Source of the DNA: Stutzerimonas kunmingensis
GTDB lineage: Bacteria > Pseudomonadota > Gammaproteobacteria > Pseudomonadales > Pseudomonadaceae
DNA: 64,000 bases
Assembly (NCBI RefSeq): GCF_014764705.1
Contig: NZ_JACXXG010000001.1
Coordinates: forward strand, 186,001 to 250,000
Direction of reading: 5' to 3'
This document shows, piece by piece, positions 46,741 to 57,818 of the stretch (position 1 is its first letter; each line of letters starts with the position of its first letter). A program made the position numbers and the translations under genes. The notes under the pieces were generated by a model. That model was not told the DNA's origin. It was given only the letters and a program-made list of their open reading frames with translations, and did not search any database.

Positions 46741-48588
46741 GTGAAAGACCGAACTCAGTTCCACATGAATTACTGGATGATCGCCATTCTGGTGTTCCTC
46801 GGCCTGCAGTACCTGCTGTCGATCCAGCAGGAGGTGGCGACCATCCCCTACAGCGAGTTCGAGCAGCACCTCAAGGAGGGCCGCGTCGAAGAGCTGGCGA
46901 TCACCGAGCGGCGCATCGAGGGCTTGCTGAAGGAGCCGCTGGCCAGCGGTCAGCGACGTTTCATCAGCAACCGCGTCGAACCGCAGTTGGCCGAGCATCT
47001 GCAGCAGTATCCGGTGCGCTACACCGGCAAGGTGGAAAGCACGCTGGTGCGTGACCTGCTGTCGTGGATCGTGCCGGCCATGCTCTTCTTCGGCATCTGG
47101 CTGTTCCTGCTCAAGCGCATCGGCAGCGGCCTGGGCGGCGGCGGCATGATGCAGATCGGCAAGAGCAAGGCGCGTGTCTATGTCGAGACCGACATGAAGG
47201 TGAGCTTCGCCGATGTCGCCGGCGTCGACGAGGCCAAGGACGAGCTCAAGGAAATCATCGAGTTTCTCCGCGATCCGCAAACCTATGGCCGCCTAGGCGG
47301 ACGCATGCCCAAGGGCGTGCTGCTGGTCGGTCCACCCGGCACCGGCAAAACGTTGCTGGCGCGCGCCGTCGCTGGCGAGGCGAAGGTGCCGTTCTTCTCC
47401 ATTTCCGGTTCCGAGTTCGTCGAGATGTTCGTCGGCGTCGGTGCCGCGCGGGTGCGCGATCTCTTCGAACAGGCGCGGGCCCAGGCGCCAGCGATCATCT
47501 TTATCGACGAACTGGATGCCCTCGGCCGCGCCCGCGGCGCCGGACCATTGTCCGGCGGGCATGACGAGAAGGAGCAGACGCTCAACCAGCTGCTGGTGGA
47601 GATGGACGGCTTCGATACCTCCAGCGGATTGGTCCTGCTGGCGGCCACCAACCGCCCGGAAATTCTCGACCCGGCCCTGCTCCGCGCCGGCCGTTTCGAC
47701 CGCCAGGTGCTGGTCGATCGGCCGGACAAGGTCGGGCGGGTGCAGATTCTCAATGTGCACCTGAAGAAATCGAGGCTGGGCACCGATGTCGATCCGCAGG
47801 CCATCGCCGCGCTGACGCCGGGCTTTACCGGTGCCGACCTGGCCAACCTGGTCAACGAAGCGACGCTGCTGGCGACCCGGCGCAATGCCGAGGCGGTGGC
47901 GATGGAAGATTTCACTGCGGCTATCGAACGCATCATCGCCGGCCTGGAGAAGCGCAATCGCCTGCTCAACCCGCGCGAACGGGAGATCGTTGCCTATCAC
48001 GAGATGGGCCATGCCCTGGTGGCCATGGCGCTGCCGGGGGTCGATCCGGTGCACAAGGTGTCGATCATCCCGCGCGGCATGGGCGCACTGGGTTACACCA
48101 TCCAGCGCCCCATCGAGGATCGCTTCCTGATGACCCGCGACGAATTGGAAAACAAGATGGCTGTATTGCTCGGCGGGCGTGCGGCGGAGTGGCTGGTGTT
48201 CGCCCATCTGTCCACCGGCGCCGCGGACGATCTGGCCAAGGTCACCGATATCGCCCGGGCCATGGTCACCCGTTACGGCATGTCCAAGCGTCTCGGGCAT
48301 CTGGCGCTGGAGCGTGAGCCGAACTCGTTCCTTGGCAACGAGGCGATGCTCGGCCTCAAGCCGCAACATGATTATGCCGAGAGCACCGCCACGGCGATCG
48401 ACGAGGAAGTGCAGGAGCTGGTGCAGTCTGCATTCCAGCGCAGCCTGGGGTTGCTCGAGGAGCGGCATGAACTGCTTGAGCGCTGCGCGCGTCGGTTGCT
48501 GCAGCAGGAGACGCTGGATGCCGATGAGCTGCGTGAGCTCAGCGCGGCTCCAGCCAGCGATCCGGTACAGGAATCCCCTCAGGCCTGA
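46741..48588 (+). CDS. Membrane AAA+ zinc protease, FtsH paralogue
   Basis: A 615-residue FtsH-type protease. Membrane helices lie at about 11-27 and 108-124. Walker A GPPGTGKT is at 197-204, Walker B IIFIDE at about 252-257, and the pore motif FVGVG at 230-234. The SRH segment covers about 302-321. The zinc site HEMGH is at 420-424, with a later acidic ligand in [14 protein letters not shown]. All catalytic parts are intact. The start is GTG after AAGGAG. The usual housekeeping ftsH of pseudomonads lies beside rlmE, not here, so this is likely an additional paralogue for membrane protein quality control. Confidence 0.9.
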   Translation: MKDRTQFHMNYWMIAILVFLGLQYLLSIQQEVATIPYSEFEQHLKEGRVEELAITERRIEGLLKEPLASGQRRFISNRVEPQLAEHLQQYPVRYTGKVESTLVRDLLSWIVPAMLFFGIWLFLLKRIGSGLGGGGMMQIGKSKARVYVETDMKVSFADVAGVDEAKDELKEIIEFLRDPQTYGRLGGRMPKGVLLVGPPGTGKTLLARAVAGEAKVPFFSISGSEFVEMFVGVGAARVRDLFEQARAQAPAIIFIDELDALGRARGAGPLSGGHDEKEQTLNQLLVEMDGFDTSSGLVLLAATNRPEILDPALLRAGRFDRQVLVDRPDKVGRVQILNVHLKKSRLGTDVDPQAIAALTPGFTGADLANLVNEATLLATRRNAEAVAMEDFTAAIERIIAGLEKRNRLLNPREREIVAYHEMGHALVAMALPGVDPVHKVSIIPRGMGALGYTIQRPIEDRFLMTRDELENKMAVLLGGRAAEWLVFAHLSTGAADDLAKVTDIARAMVTRYGMSKRLGHLALEREPNSFLGNEAMLGLKPQHDYAESTATAIDEEVQELVQSAFQRSLGLLEERHELLERCARRLLQQETLDADELRELSAAPASDPVQESPQA

Positions 48589-48609
48589 TGCGGCCTCAGG
48601 GCTGGCGAG

Positions 48610-49683
48610 TCAGTCGGGCTGGCGCTGGGCATGTTGCGCCAGCGCCCACTCGACATGCTCGCGTACCAGCTCCGAGGGGTCGTCGCGGCGCGCCTGGAGC
48701 GCTTCCAGCACCGGGATGCTTGACGGCGCGTTGCCCAGACCGACCGCCAGGTTGCGCAGCCAGCGCTGGTAACCGGCGCGGCGTAGCGGCGAACCCTCGG
48801 TGCGGCTGAGAAATTCCTCTTCCGTCCAGCGGAACAGGGTCGCCAGCTCGGCGTTGTCCAGGCTATGGCGTGGTTGAAAGTCGCTCTGCTCGGTGGGGCG
48901 GGCGAATCGGTTCCACGGGCAGACGATCTGGCAATCGTCGCATCCGAATACGCGGTTGCCGATCTTGTCGCGCAGCTCGACGGGGATCGCGCCTTTCAGC
49001 TCGATGGTGAGATAGGAAATGCAGCGTCGCGCATCGAGTAGCCGTTCGCCGACGAAGGCATCGGTGGGGCAGACGTCCAGGCAGGCGTGGCAGCTGCCGC
49101 AGTGATCGCGAGTCGTCGGTTCGTCGACCGGCAGAGCGATATCGACGAACAGTTCGCCGAGAAAGAACCAGCTGCCGGCCTTGCGGTTGAGCAGCAGGGT
49201 GTTCTTGCCGATCCAGCCGAGCCCGGCCTGCTGCCCGGCGGCCTTCTCCAGCACCGGCGCGCTGTCGACGAAGGCGCGAAAGCCGAACGGGCCGACCATC
49301 TGCTGAATGCGCTCGGCGAGCTGCTGGATGCGTTTTCGGATCAGCTTGTGATAATCGCGGCCCAGCGCATAGCGCGACACGTAGGCCTTCTCCGGGGCGG
49401 CCAGCTGCTGGGTCATGCGCGTGTCGCCGGGCAGGTAGTCCATGCGCAGGGAGATCACCCTGAGGGTGCCCGGTACCAGTTCGTCCGGTCGTGAGCGCTT
49501 GCTGCCGTGGGCGGCCATGTAGTCCATCTCGCCCTGATAGCCGGCCGCCAGCCAGGCGTCGAGGTGCGCTTCGTGCTCGCCGAGGTCAACATCGGTGATG
49601 CCGACCTGCTGAAAGCCGAGCTCACGCCCCCATTCCTTGATGGATTGGGCGAGGGCGGCGGGGTCGAGAGAGAGGCTGGACAT
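48610..49683 (-). CDS. queG: Epoxyqueuosine reductase QueG
   Basis: A 357-residue cobalamin-dependent enzyme that makes the last step of queuosine tRNA modification. Two [4Fe-4S] motifs are clear: CGSCHACLDVCPTDAF (about 195) and CDDCQIVCPWN (about 250). The N-terminal domain has VISLRMDYLPGD and YHKLIRKRIQQLAE. A HEAT-like C-terminus follows. It converges with the FtsH gene and is divergent from nnrDE. The frame continues far upstream across the divergent gene, but that part is not coding. Confidence 0.93.
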   Translation of the reverse strand: MSSLSLDPAALAQSIKEWGRELGFQQVGITDVDLGEHEAHLDAWLAAGYQGEMDYMAAHGSKRSRPDELVPGTLRVISLRMDYLPGDTRMTQQLAAPEKAYVSRYALGRDYHKLIRKRIQQLAERIQQMVGPFGFRAFVDSAPVLEKAAGQQAGLGWIGKNTLLLNRKAGSWFFLGELFVDIALPVDEPTTRDHCGSCHACLDVCPTDAFVGERLLDARRCISYLTIELKGAIPVELRDKIGNRVFGCDDCQIVCPWNRFARPTEQSDFQPRHSLDNAELATLFRWTEEEFLSRTEGSPLRRAGYQRWLRNLAVGLGNAPSSIPVLEALQARRDDPSELVREHVEWALAQHAQRQPD

Positions 49684-49710
49684 TGGAGAGCGGCATGACA
49701 GGCGGGTGCG

Positions 49711-49716
49711 TATAAT
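49711..49716 (+). promoter_or_regulatory. Consensus -10 element for the nnrDE operon
   Basis: TATAAT lies in the 54-base gap between the divergent queG and nnrDE starts. No good -35 was found at 17 bases, so an extended or activator-dependent promoter is possible. A transcript from here would have a leader of only about 15 bases to the first ATG. Confidence 0.45.
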
Positions 49717-49737
49717 TCTGCCAGACATTCCGCCGCG

Positions 49738-51243
49738 ATGATCCCTGCTCCGATGACCGATTCCCTGCCCGTCGCTCTGTATACCGCCGCCCAGGTGCGC
49801 GAACTCGATGCGCGCCTGATTGCCGCCGGCACTCCCGGTTTCGAATTGATGCAGCGTGCCGCTCATGCCGCATGGCGTGCGCTGCGTCGGCGCTGGCCGG
49901 ATGCCGGGGCAGTTACCGTATTGGCCGGACGTGGCAATAACGCCGGCGATGGCTATCTGGTCGCGGCGCTGGCGCAGCGCTCCGGCTGGCAGGTGCGGGT
50001 GCTGGCGGTGGGCGATCCGCAAGCTTTGCAGGGCGATGCCGCGCAAGCCCTGGCCGAGGCACGGGCGAGCGGTGTGGTCGTCGAGCCCTGGCATGCCGAG
50101 GCGATGTTGCAGGGCGTGCTGGTGGATGCGCTACTGGGCACCGGCATTGCCGGTGACGTGCGCGAGCCATATGTCGCAGCGATCGAGGCGATCAATGCCA
50201 GTGCGCTACCGGTGCTGGCCATCGATCTGCCGTCCGGGCTCTGCGCCAACAGCGGGCGGGTGCTGGGTCACGCGGTGCGTGCCGATCTCAGTGTGACCTT
50301 CATCGGGCTCAAGCTCGGGCTGTTCACCGCGGACGGCCCGGATCGCGTCGGCACGTTGGTATTCGATGACCTGCAGGCCGATCCGCAGATCGTCAGTCAG
50401 GTCGCAGGCGACGCTGTACGCCTGGATCAGTCAACGTTGGTGCCTGTCGCGCCGCGCTCGCCGGTGGCGCACAAGGGCAGCTTCGGTCAGGTGCTGGTCA
50501 TTGGCGGCGATCTGGGGACCGGCGGCGCCGCGCTGCTCAGCGCCGAGGCGGCGTTGCGCTGCGGCGCGGGCATGGTGACGCTGGCGACTCGTCCGGAACA
50601 TGTCACCGCTGCGCTGGTACGACGCCCGGAAATCATGTGCAGTGGCGTCGAGTCGACCTATAGCCTGACCGCGCTGGTCGAGCGCGCCGATGTGCTGGTG
50701 GTCGGCCCGGGCCTGGGACAGGCTCCCTGGGGACGCAGCCTGCTGTCGCTGGCGGCGCAACATGAGTTGCCGCAGGTGTGGGACGCCGATGCGCTGAACC
50801 TGCTGGCGGCTGGCGGCATCGAATTGCCGGCGGCGAGCGTGATCACCCCGCACCCGGGCGAGGCTGCGCGGCTGTTGCAGTGCTCGGTAGCTGAAATCCA
50901 GGCTGATCGCCCCGCTGCGGCGCGTGCGCTGGCCCATCGCTACGCCTGCGTGGCACTGCTCAAAGGCGCCGGTACGCTGATCGCCGCCGCGGATGGTCGG
51001 CTGGCGCTGTGTGATCGCGGCCATCCGGCGATGGCCAGTGCCGGTTTGGGCGACGTGTTGGCCGGCGTGATCGGTGCGTTGCTGGCGCAAGACCTGACGC
51101 CATTCGACGCGGCCTGCCTGGGGGCGTGGTTACACGCCTCCGCTGGCGAGCGCTTGGGTGAGCAGGGGCGCGGACTCGCCGCCAGCGATCTGATTCCCGT
51201 GATTCGTCAGTTGCTCGAGGAGCAGTCGCCATGCCGGAAGTGA
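49738..51243 (+). CDS. nnrDE: Bifunctional NAD(P)HX epimerase/dehydratase
   Basis: A 501-residue metabolite-repair enzyme. The N-terminal epimerase domain (YjeF_N) has GRGNNAGDGYLVAAL and LPSGLCANSGRVLG. The C-terminal ADP-dependent dehydratase domain has HKGSFGQVLVIGGDLGTGGAALLSAEAAL and MASAGLGDVLAGVIGALL. Together they restore hydrated NADH and NADPH. Two ATGs five codons apart could start it (49738 or 49753), and neither has a clear ribosome site. It is the first gene of the long rightward block with tsaE, amiC and mutL. Confidence 0.93.
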   Translation: MIPAPMTDSLPVALYTAAQVRELDARLIAAGTPGFELMQRAAHAAWRALRRRWPDAGAVTVLAGRGNNAGDGYLVAALAQRSGWQVRVLAVGDPQALQGDAAQALAEARASGVVVEPWHAEAMLQGVLVDALLGTGIAGDVREPYVAAIEAINASALPVLAIDLPSGLCANSGRVLGHAVRADLSVTFIGLKLGLFTADGPDRVGTLVFDDLQADPQIVSQVAGDAVRLDQSTLVPVAPRSPVAHKGSFGQVLVIGGDLGTGGAALLSAEAALRCGAGMVTLATRPEHVTAALVRRPEIMCSGVESTYSLTALVERADVLVVGPGLGQAPWGRSLLSLAAQHELPQVWDADALNLLAAGGIELPAASVITPHPGEAARLLQCSVAEIQADRPAAARALAHRYACVALLKGAGTLIAAADGRLALCDRGHPAMASAGLGDVLAGVIGALLAQDLTPFDAACLGAWLHASAGERLGEQGRGLAASDLIPVIRQLLEEQSPCRK

Positions 51244-51701
51244 ATCTGTATGCCGCGGACGAGGCTGCCATGCTCGCGCTGGGCGCACGCATCGCTCAGG
51301 CGACCGGCGGTCGTGGCGTCATCTATCTGCATGGCGACCTGGGTGCGGGCAAGACCACGTTGTCGCGCGGCCTGATTCGCGGCTTCGGTCATGCGGGCAA
51401 GGTCAAGAGTCCGACCTTCACATTGGTCGAACCCTACGAGTTGGGCGATGTGCAGGTTTACCACTTCGACCTGTATCGTCTGGTCGGTCCGGAAGAACTG
51501 GAGTTCCTCGGCATCCGCGACTATTTCGAAGGCAATCCGCTGTGCCTGATCGAATGGCCGGAGCGCGGGGCCGGCATTTTGCCAAAGGCCGACATGGACA
51601 TTACCATTGCACCGCATGAGGCCGGCCGTACGCTGCGCCTGTCGCCCCACACCGCGCGGGGTGAAGCCTGGTGTGTCGCCCTGACCGACGGAGAGCTATG
51701 A
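51231..51701 (+). CDS. tsaE: tRNA t6A synthesis ATPase TsaE
   Basis: A 156-residue P-loop protein with Walker A HGDLGAGKTTLSRG at about 34-47 and the conserved KSPTFTLVEPY and HFDLYRL segments. It supports the TsaBCD complex that forms threonylcarbamoyladenosine on tRNAs reading ANN codons. GAGGAG lies upstream of the ATG. It overlaps the end of nnrDE by 13 bases, and its stop overlaps the amidase start (ATGA). Confidence 0.95.
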   Translation: MPEVNLYAADEAAMLALGARIAQATGGRGVIYLHGDLGAGKTTLSRGLIRGFGHAGKVKSPTFTLVEPYELGDVQVYHFDLYRLVGPEELEFLGIRDYFEGNPLCLIEWPERGAGILPKADMDITIAPHEAGRTLRLSPHTARGEAWCVALTDGEL

Positions 51702-53134
51702 ATAACATGGGTTTGGGTATGCGCATTCGCACCCTGATTGGTGGACTGGTGCTGTTGCTGGTGGCAACCGACCTTCATGCCGCCAGCGATGTGCAGAGCG
51801 TGCGTCTGTGGCGTGCGCCGGACAACACCCGCCTGGTGTTCGATCTATCCGGCCCGGTCGAACACAAGATATTTACCCTTACCGCGCCCGATCGGCTGGT
51901 CATCGACGTGACCGGCGCGACGCTCAAGGCTGAGCTCGACAAGCTGCCGTTGAAGAACACGCCGGTCGCCTCTCTGCGCGCCGGCCAGCACGATGCCGAC
52001 ACACTTCGCGTGGTCGTCGATCTGCATGCGCCGGTAGCGCCGAAGAGCTTCAGTCTGGTGCCCAATCAGCAATACGGTCATCGCCTGGTGGTCGACCTCT
52101 TCGATCAGGCGACAGCCGCTCGCGCCGCGACCCAGCCGCCAGCCACCGCTACCCCGGCGACGCCCGCCGCGCCGGTTTCCCCGACCCTGCCAGCGGTGAA
52201 GCTGCCGGCTACGGCGAGCAGCAAGCGCGACATCGTGATCGCCATCGACGCCGGTCATGGTGGCGAAGACTCCGGCGCGATTGGCCCCGGCAAGATCTAC
52301 GAGAAACACGTGGTGCTGCAGATTTCCAAGGAACTGCAACGGCAGATCAACGCCGACAAGGGTTTTCGAGCCGAGCTGGTGCGCACCGGCGACTACTTCA
52401 TCCCGCTGCGCAAACGTACCGAGATCGCGCGCAAGAAGGGCGCTGATCTGTTCGTCTCGATTCATGCCGATGCCGCGCCGCGTTCGGCGGCCTACGGTGC
52501 CTCAGTGTTCGCCCTGTCCGACCGCGGCGCCACCTCGGAAACCGCGCGCTGGCTGGCCGACAGCGAGAACCGTTCCGACCTGATTGGCGGTGCCGGCAAC
52601 GTCAGTCTCGGCGACAAGGACCAGATGCTTGCAGGTGTGCTGCTGGATCTGTCGATGACCGCCTCGTTGTCATCGAGCCTGAATGTCGGGCAGAAAGTAT
52701 TGAGCAACGTGGGGCGCATCACCCCGCTGCACAAGCGGCGAGTCGAGCAGGCGGGCTTCATGGTGCTGAAGTCGCCGGATATCCCGTCGATTCTGGTGGA
52801 GACCGGCTTCATCTCGAACCCGTCAGAGGCCAAGAAGCTGCAGACGGCGAGCCACCAGCAGTCGCTGGCGCGCTCGATCCACAGTGGCGTAAGGCAGTTC
52901 TTTCATGAGAATCCGCCGCCTGGAACCTATGTGGCCTGGTTGCGGGATTCCGGCAAGATCGCCAGTGCGCCGCGCGAGCACGTCGTACGTTCCGGCGAGA
53001 GCCTGGCATTGCTCGCCCAGCGCTATCAGGTAAGCCTGACTTCCCTGCGCAGCGCCAACAATCTGCGCAATGATGTGATCAAGATCGGCCAGACGCTGAA
53101 CATTCCCGCCACCACGCTGGCCTCGCAACCATGA
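51698..53134 (+). CDS. N-acetylmuramoyl-L-alanine amidase with AMIN and LysM
   Basis: A 478-residue periplasmic amidase that splits septal peptidoglycan in daughter-cell separation. A signal peptide (residues 1-25) is followed by an AMIN domain (about 30-140), an Ala/Pro/Thr linker and an Amidase_3 domain (about 175-400). Zinc ligands are seen in [23 protein letters not shown] and [10 protein letters not shown], and the catalytic Glu in [12 protein letters not shown]-terminal LysM domain (about 430-475) ends the protein. Gene order matches the amiB/amiC-type gene before mutL in pseudomonads. Confidence 0.94.
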   Translation: MNNMGLGMRIRTLIGGLVLLLVATDLHAASDVQSVRLWRAPDNTRLVFDLSGPVEHKIFTLTAPDRLVIDVTGATLKAELDKLPLKNTPVASLRAGQHDADTLRVVVDLHAPVAPKSFSLVPNQQYGHRLVVDLFDQATAARAATQPPATATPATPAAPVSPTLPAVKLPATASSKRDIVIAIDAGHGGEDSGAIGPGKIYEKHVVLQISKELQRQINADKGFRAELVRTGDYFIPLRKRTEIARKKGADLFVSIHADAAPRSAAYGASVFALSDRGATSETARWLADSENRSDLIGGAGNVSLGDKDQMLAGVLLDLSMTASLSSSLNVGQKVLSNVGRITPLHKRRVEQAGFMVLKSPDIPSILVETGFISNPSEAKKLQTASHQQSLARSIHSGVRQFFHENPPPGTYVAWLRDSGKIASAPREHVVRSGESLALLAQRYQVSLTSLRSANNLRNDVIKIGQTLNIPATTLASQP

Positions 53135-55008
53135 GCGAGGTGCCGCGCATCCAGCTGCTAAGTCCGCGGCTGGCGAACCAGATTGCCGCCGGCGAGGTGG
53201 TGGAGCGCCCGGCCTCGGTGATCAAGGAGCTGCTGGAAAATAGTCTGGATTCGGGCGCGCGACGCATCGATGTGGACATCGAGCAGGGCGGGGTCAAGCT
53301 GCTGCGAGTGCGCGACGACGGCTGCGGCATTCCGCCGGACGATCTGCCGCTGGCCCTGGCGCGTCACGCCACCAGCAAGATTCGTGATCTGGAAGACCTC
53401 GAACGGGTCATGAGTCTGGGTTTTCGGGGCGAAGCGCTGGCTTCGATCAGTTCCGTCTCGCGTCTGACCATGACTTCACGCACCGCCGATGCCAGCGAGG
53501 CCTGGCAGGTGGAGACCGAGGGGCGTGAAATGGAAGCGCGGGTGCAGCCCGCGGCGCATCCAGTGGGCACCTCGGTGGAGGTGCGTGATCTGTTCTTCAA
53601 TACGCCGGCGCGACGCAAGTTTCTGCGCACCGAGAAGACCGAATTCGATCACCTTCAGGAAGTCATCAAGCGCCTGGCGCTGGCGCATTTCGACGTGGCC
53701 TTCCATCTGCGCCACAACGGCAAGGTCGTGCTGGCGCTGCACCAGGCCGAAGACGATGCGGCGCGCGCGCGTCGTGTCGCTTCGGTATGCGGGCCGGCGT
53801 TCCTCGAGCAGGCGCTGCCCATCGAGATCGAGCGTAACGGCTTGCGACTGTGGGGCTGGGTCGGGCTGCCGACCTTCTCGCGCAGTCAGGCGGACCTGCA
53901 GTATTTCTACGTCAACGGGCGCATGGTTCGCGACAAGCTGGTGGCCCACGCGGTACGCCAGGCCTATCGCGATGTGCTATTCAACGGCCGGCACCCGACG
54001 TTCGTGCTGTTCCTCAATGTCGACCCGGCGGTGGTGGACGTCAACGTGCATCCGACCAAGCATGAAGTGCGCTTCCGCGACAGCCGCATGGTGCATGACT
54101 TCCTTTACGGCACGCTGCATCGTGCGCTGGGGGATGTGCGGCCGGAAGATCAGCTCGCGGCACCGGCCAGCGTCACGCCGATGACGCAGGTTTCCGGGCT
54201 GGCCGCTGGCGAGTTCGCCGGGCAGAACGAAATGAGTCTGGCGGCCAGCGTGCTTGAGCGGCCCCAGGATGATACGTCGCCCTGGCGCGGCGCAGGGGCC
54301 GGTTATCAGGCGCCACGGCCAGCTTCGGCCGGCTATACCGCCGAAGCTCAGGGTGCTTATCGCGAGTTCTTCACGCCGTTGCCCGAGAGCGGTCCCGCGG
54401 CACTGCCGGCGAGTCAGGATGACGTGCCGCCGCTGGGGTATGCGCTGGCGCAGCTCAAGGGCGTCTACATCCTCGCCGAAAATGCCCAGGGCATGGTGTT
54501 GGTTGACATGCACGCCGCTCACGAACGCATCACCTATGAGCGACTGAAAACCGCCATGGCCAGCGAAGGCTTGCGCGGGCAGCCATTGCTGGTGCCTGAG
54601 TCGATTGCGCTGAGTCAGCGTGAAGCCGACTGCGCCGAAGAGCACGGGCAATGGTTTCAGATGCTGGGTTTCGAGCTGCAACGACTGGGGCCGGAAACCT
54701 TGGCGATTCGACAGATCCCGTCGCTGCTCAAGCAGGCCGAAGCGACCCGGCTGGTCCGCGACGTGTTGGCCGATCTGCTTGAGTACGGCACCAGTGACCG
54801 TATTCAGGCCCATCTGAACGAGCTGCTGGCGACCATGGCGTGTCATGGCGCAGTGCGCGCCAACCGGCGGCTGACGGTGCCCGAGATGAACGCCTTGCTG
54901 CGCGATATGGAACATACCGAGCGCAGCGGGCAGTGCAATCACGGGCGTCCGACCTGGACGCAGCTCGGCATGGACGAGCTGGACAAGCTGTTCCTGCGCG
55001 GTCGCTGA
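53131..55008 (+). CDS. mutL: DNA mismatch repair protein MutL
   Basis: A 625-residue MutL. The N-terminal GHKL ATPase has [21 protein letters not shown] and [21 protein letters not shown] and NTPARRKFL follow. The middle is Pro/Ala-rich and variable. The C-terminal dimerisation domain contains [13 protein letters not shown], which fits the MutL endonuclease motif D[M/Q]HA-x2-E-x4-E. The start overlaps the amidase stop by four bases. The length equals that of other pseudomonad MutL proteins. Confidence 0.96.
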   Translation: MSEVPRIQLLSPRLANQIAAGEVVERPASVIKELLENSLDSGARRIDVDIEQGGVKLLRVRDDGCGIPPDDLPLALARHATSKIRDLEDLERVMSLGFRGEALASISSVSRLTMTSRTADASEAWQVETEGREMEARVQPAAHPVGTSVEVRDLFFNTPARRKFLRTEKTEFDHLQEVIKRLALAHFDVAFHLRHNGKVVLALHQAEDDAARARRVASVCGPAFLEQALPIEIERNGLRLWGWVGLPTFSRSQADLQYFYVNGRMVRDKLVAHAVRQAYRDVLFNGRHPTFVLFLNVDPAVVDVNVHPTKHEVRFRDSRMVHDFLYGTLHRALGDVRPEDQLAAPASVTPMTQVSGLAAGEFAGQNEMSLAASVLERPQDDTSPWRGAGAGYQAPRPASAGYTAEAQGAYREFFTPLPESGPAALPASQDDVPPLGYALAQLKGVYILAENAQGMVLVDMHAAHERITYERLKTAMASEGLRGQPLLVPESIALSQREADCAEEHGQWFQMLGFELQRLGPETLAIRQIPSLLKQAEATRLVRDVLADLLEYGTSDRIQAHLNELLATMACHGAVRANRRLTVPEMNALLRDMEHTERSGQCNHGRPTWTQLGMDELDKLFLRGR

Positions 55009-55087
55009 GTAATCCTCGCGGCGAACCGTGCTTGCAGCTGGCCGCCTGTCGCCGGAAACTATGCGGCCAAGACCGTCGAGCTTCCTG

Positions 55088-56059
55088 ATGTCCGCTCTCC
55101 CTCCTGCCATCTTCCTCATGGGCCCCACTGCGTCGGGCAAGACCGATCTTGCGTTGGAGCTGGCGCGCTTGCTGCCCTGCGAGCTGATCAGTGTCGATTC
55201 GGCGCTGGTCTATCGCGGCATGGATATCGGCACGGCGAAGCCGTCGGCTGAGGTGTTGGCCGAGTTTCCCCATCGTCTGGTGGACATCCTTGACCCGGCC
55301 GAGAGCTATTCGGCTGCAGAGTTCAGCGCAGATGCCCTGGCGGCCATGGCCGAGATCAGCGCGGCTGGCCGAATTCCTCTGCTGGTTGGCGGCACCATGT
55401 TGTATTTCAAGGCGTTGCAGGAAGGACTCGCCGATATGCCGGCAGCTGACCCGTTGCTACGTGCCGAACTCGAGGCGCTGGCCGCGACGCAAGGGTTGCA
55501 GGTGCTGCACGATCAGCTGGCCCAGGTGGACCCGGAGTCGGCAGCGCGCATTCATCCTAACGATCCGCAGCGGCTGGTACGCGCGCTAGAGGTATATCGC
55601 GTCAGCGGCTTGACCATGAGCGAGCACCGCGCCCGACAAAGGTCGCAAAAAGCCGTCGCAGACGCTCCAGGCTCAGGAGTCTTGCCTTATACTGTCGCGC
55701 AACTGTGCATCGCCCCCGCACAACGCCACATCCTGCATGAGCGCATCGAGAGACGTTTCCTGCACATGGTTGAACAGGGCTTTGTCGAAGAGGTCGAAGC
55801 CCTGAGGAATCGGGGTGATCTGCACCTTGGCATGCCGTCGATTCGAGCGGTTGGTTATCGTCAGGTCTGGGAATATCTGGACGGATCATCGACCCGAGAG
55901 GAAATGGTGGAGCGCGGCATCATCGCAACCCGGCAACTGGCCAAACGGCAGTTCACCTGGTTGCGAAGTTGGGGGGAGATGCACTGGCTGGACAGTTTGC
56001 CCCGCGACAATCTGCCGCGCGCATTGAAATACCTGCAATCGCTCTCCATATTAAGCTGA
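55088..56059 (+). CDS. miaA: tRNA dimethylallyltransferase MiaA
   Basis: A 323-residue enzyme that adds a dimethylallyl group to A37 of tRNAs reading UNN codons. The P-loop is [15 protein letters not shown] at residues 9-23. [19 protein letters not shown] and [20 protein letters not shown] follow, and [16 protein letters not shown] lies near the end. The start at MSALPPAIF is preferred to longer in-frame options because homologues begin here. It is located between mutL and hfq as usual. Confidence 0.95.
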   Translation: MSALPPAIFLMGPTASGKTDLALELARLLPCELISVDSALVYRGMDIGTAKPSAEVLAEFPHRLVDILDPAESYSAAEFSADALAAMAEISAAGRIPLLVGGTMLYFKALQEGLADMPAADPLLRAELEALAATQGLQVLHDQLAQVDPESAARIHPNDPQRLVRALEVYRVSGLTMSEHRARQRSQKAVADAPGSGVLPYTVAQLCIAPAQRHILHERIERRFLHMVEQGFVEEVEALRNRGDLHLGMPSIRAVGYRQVWEYLDGSSTREEMVERGIIATRQLAKRQFTWLRSWGEMHWLDSLPRDNLPRALKYLQSLSILS

Positions 56060-56140
56060 CACTGCGAATTGACCGTCTATTCTCAGACAAGTGGATCGTC
56101 GGTTGTACTTTTAGAACACTAATGAAAACAGATCCTCTAA

Positions 56141-56407
<267 letters not shown>

Positions 56408-56418
56408 GGTAGGTTTCT

Positions 56419-57720
56419 TTGTTCTTCGAACGTCCCGGTGGTGGTGAGCGGGCTATCCTGGTGCACCTGGACGGCCAGGACCCCGCGGCGCGCGAGGACC
56501 CTCAGGAATTCCAGGAGCTGGCGCGCTCGGCAGGCGCCGAGGCGGTTGGCTTCGTCAATGTCGCCCGGCATCAGCCGTCCGCCAAGTTCCTGATCGGCAG
56601 TGGCAAGGTCGAGGAGCTGCATGACCTCGTCAAGGATGGCGAGGCCGAGTTGGTGATCTTCAATCACACCCTGACGCCTAGCCAGGAGCGCAACCTCGAG
56701 CGAGCGCTCGAATGTCGCGTGCTTGATCGTACCGGTCTGATTCTGGATATCTTCGCCCAGCGCGCACGCACCCATGAAGGCAAGCTACAGGTCGAACTGG
56801 CCCAGCTTGAGCACATGAGTACGCGCCTGGTTCGCGGCTGGACTCACCTTGAGCGACAGAAGGGCGGTATCGGTCTGCGTGGCCCGGGTGAAACCCAGCT
56901 GGAAACCGACCGCCGCTTGCTGCGTGTGCGCATCCGGCAAATCAAGCAGCGTCTGGAAAAGGTCCGCGGTCAGCGCGAGCAGGCCCGTCGCGGGCGTCGT
57001 CGTGCCGATATACCCTCCGTGTCGCTGGTTGGTTACACCAACGCCGGCAAGTCCACCTTGTTCAATGCGCTGACCGAGTCGGATGTGTACGCGGCCAATC
57101 AGCTGTTCGCCACGCTCGATCCGACGTTGCGGCGGCTTGAGCTGGATGATGTCGGGCCGGTGGTGCTGGCCGACACCGTGGGTTTCATCCGTCATCTGCC
57201 ACACAAGTTGGTGGAGTCCTTCAGGGCTACGCTGGAAGAGTCCAGCAACGCCGATCTTCTCTTGCATGTCATCGATGCGCACGAGCCAGAGCGCGATCAG
57301 CAGATCGAGCAGGTGCTGGCGGTGCTCGGTGAGATCGGCGCCAACGAGTTGCCGATGCTCGAGGTCTACAACAAGGTTGACCTGATGGAGGGCATCGAGC
57401 CGCAGATTCAGCGCGACGCCGATGGCAAGCCGCAGCGTGTCTGGGTGTCCGCTCGTGATGGATTGGGGCTGGATCTGGTGCGCCAGGCCATTGCCGAGCT
57501 GTTGGGCAACGATCTGTTTGTCGGGACGCTGCGCCTGCCGCAGCGGCTCGGGCGGCTGCGGGCGCAGTTCTTCGAGCTCAGCGCGGTGCAGCGGGAAACG
57601 CATGATGACGAGGGTGGCAGCCTGCTGGAGGTTCGCTTGCCAAGAATCGAATTGAATCGCTTGATCAGTCGCGAAGGGTTGCGGGTGGATGAGTTCATCG
57701 AGCAACACACTTTGCAATAA
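56419..57720 (+). CDS. hflX: Ribosome-associated GTPase HflX
   Basis: A 433-residue GTPase that splits stalled or heat-damaged ribosomes. The N-terminal HflX domain includes SGKVEELHDLVKDGEAELVIFNH. GLRGPGETQLETDRR leads to the G1 motif GYTNAGKSTLFN (about 203-214). G3 is DTVGFIRHLP and G4 is YNKVDL. The start is TTG, giving an N-terminus (FFERPGGGERAILVHL) that matches homologues exactly. It follows hfq by 11 bases, so the two are co-transcribed. Confidence 0.95.
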   Translation: MFFERPGGGERAILVHLDGQDPAAREDPQEFQELARSAGAEAVGFVNVARHQPSAKFLIGSGKVEELHDLVKDGEAELVIFNHTLTPSQERNLERALECRVLDRTGLILDIFAQRARTHEGKLQVELAQLEHMSTRLVRGWTHLERQKGGIGLRGPGETQLETDRRLLRVRIRQIKQRLEKVRGQREQARRGRRRADIPSVSLVGYTNAGKSTLFNALTESDVYAANQLFATLDPTLRRLELDDVGPVVLADTVGFIRHLPHKLVESFRATLEESSNADLLLHVIDAHEPERDQQIEQVLAVLGEIGANELPMLEVYNKVDLMEGIEPQIQRDADGKPQRVWVSARDGLGLDLVRQAIAELLGNDLFVGTLRLPQRLGRLRAQFFELSAVQRETHDDEGGSLLEVRLPRIELNRLISREGLRVDEFIEQHTLQ

Positions 57721-57818
57721 AGCCTCTAGTGGCAATTTTGCCGGTAGTTCGGGGCTTTCTGTAGCATTGGTGGGCGCGCCGTGGGCGCGCCTTTAGCTTT
57801 ATTTGAATGGAGAGCGCT

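Noticed and set aside
49684..50094. N-terminal extension of queG across the divergent gene
   Set aside because: The frame is open, but it runs antisense to nnrDE. The family N-terminus begins at 49683.
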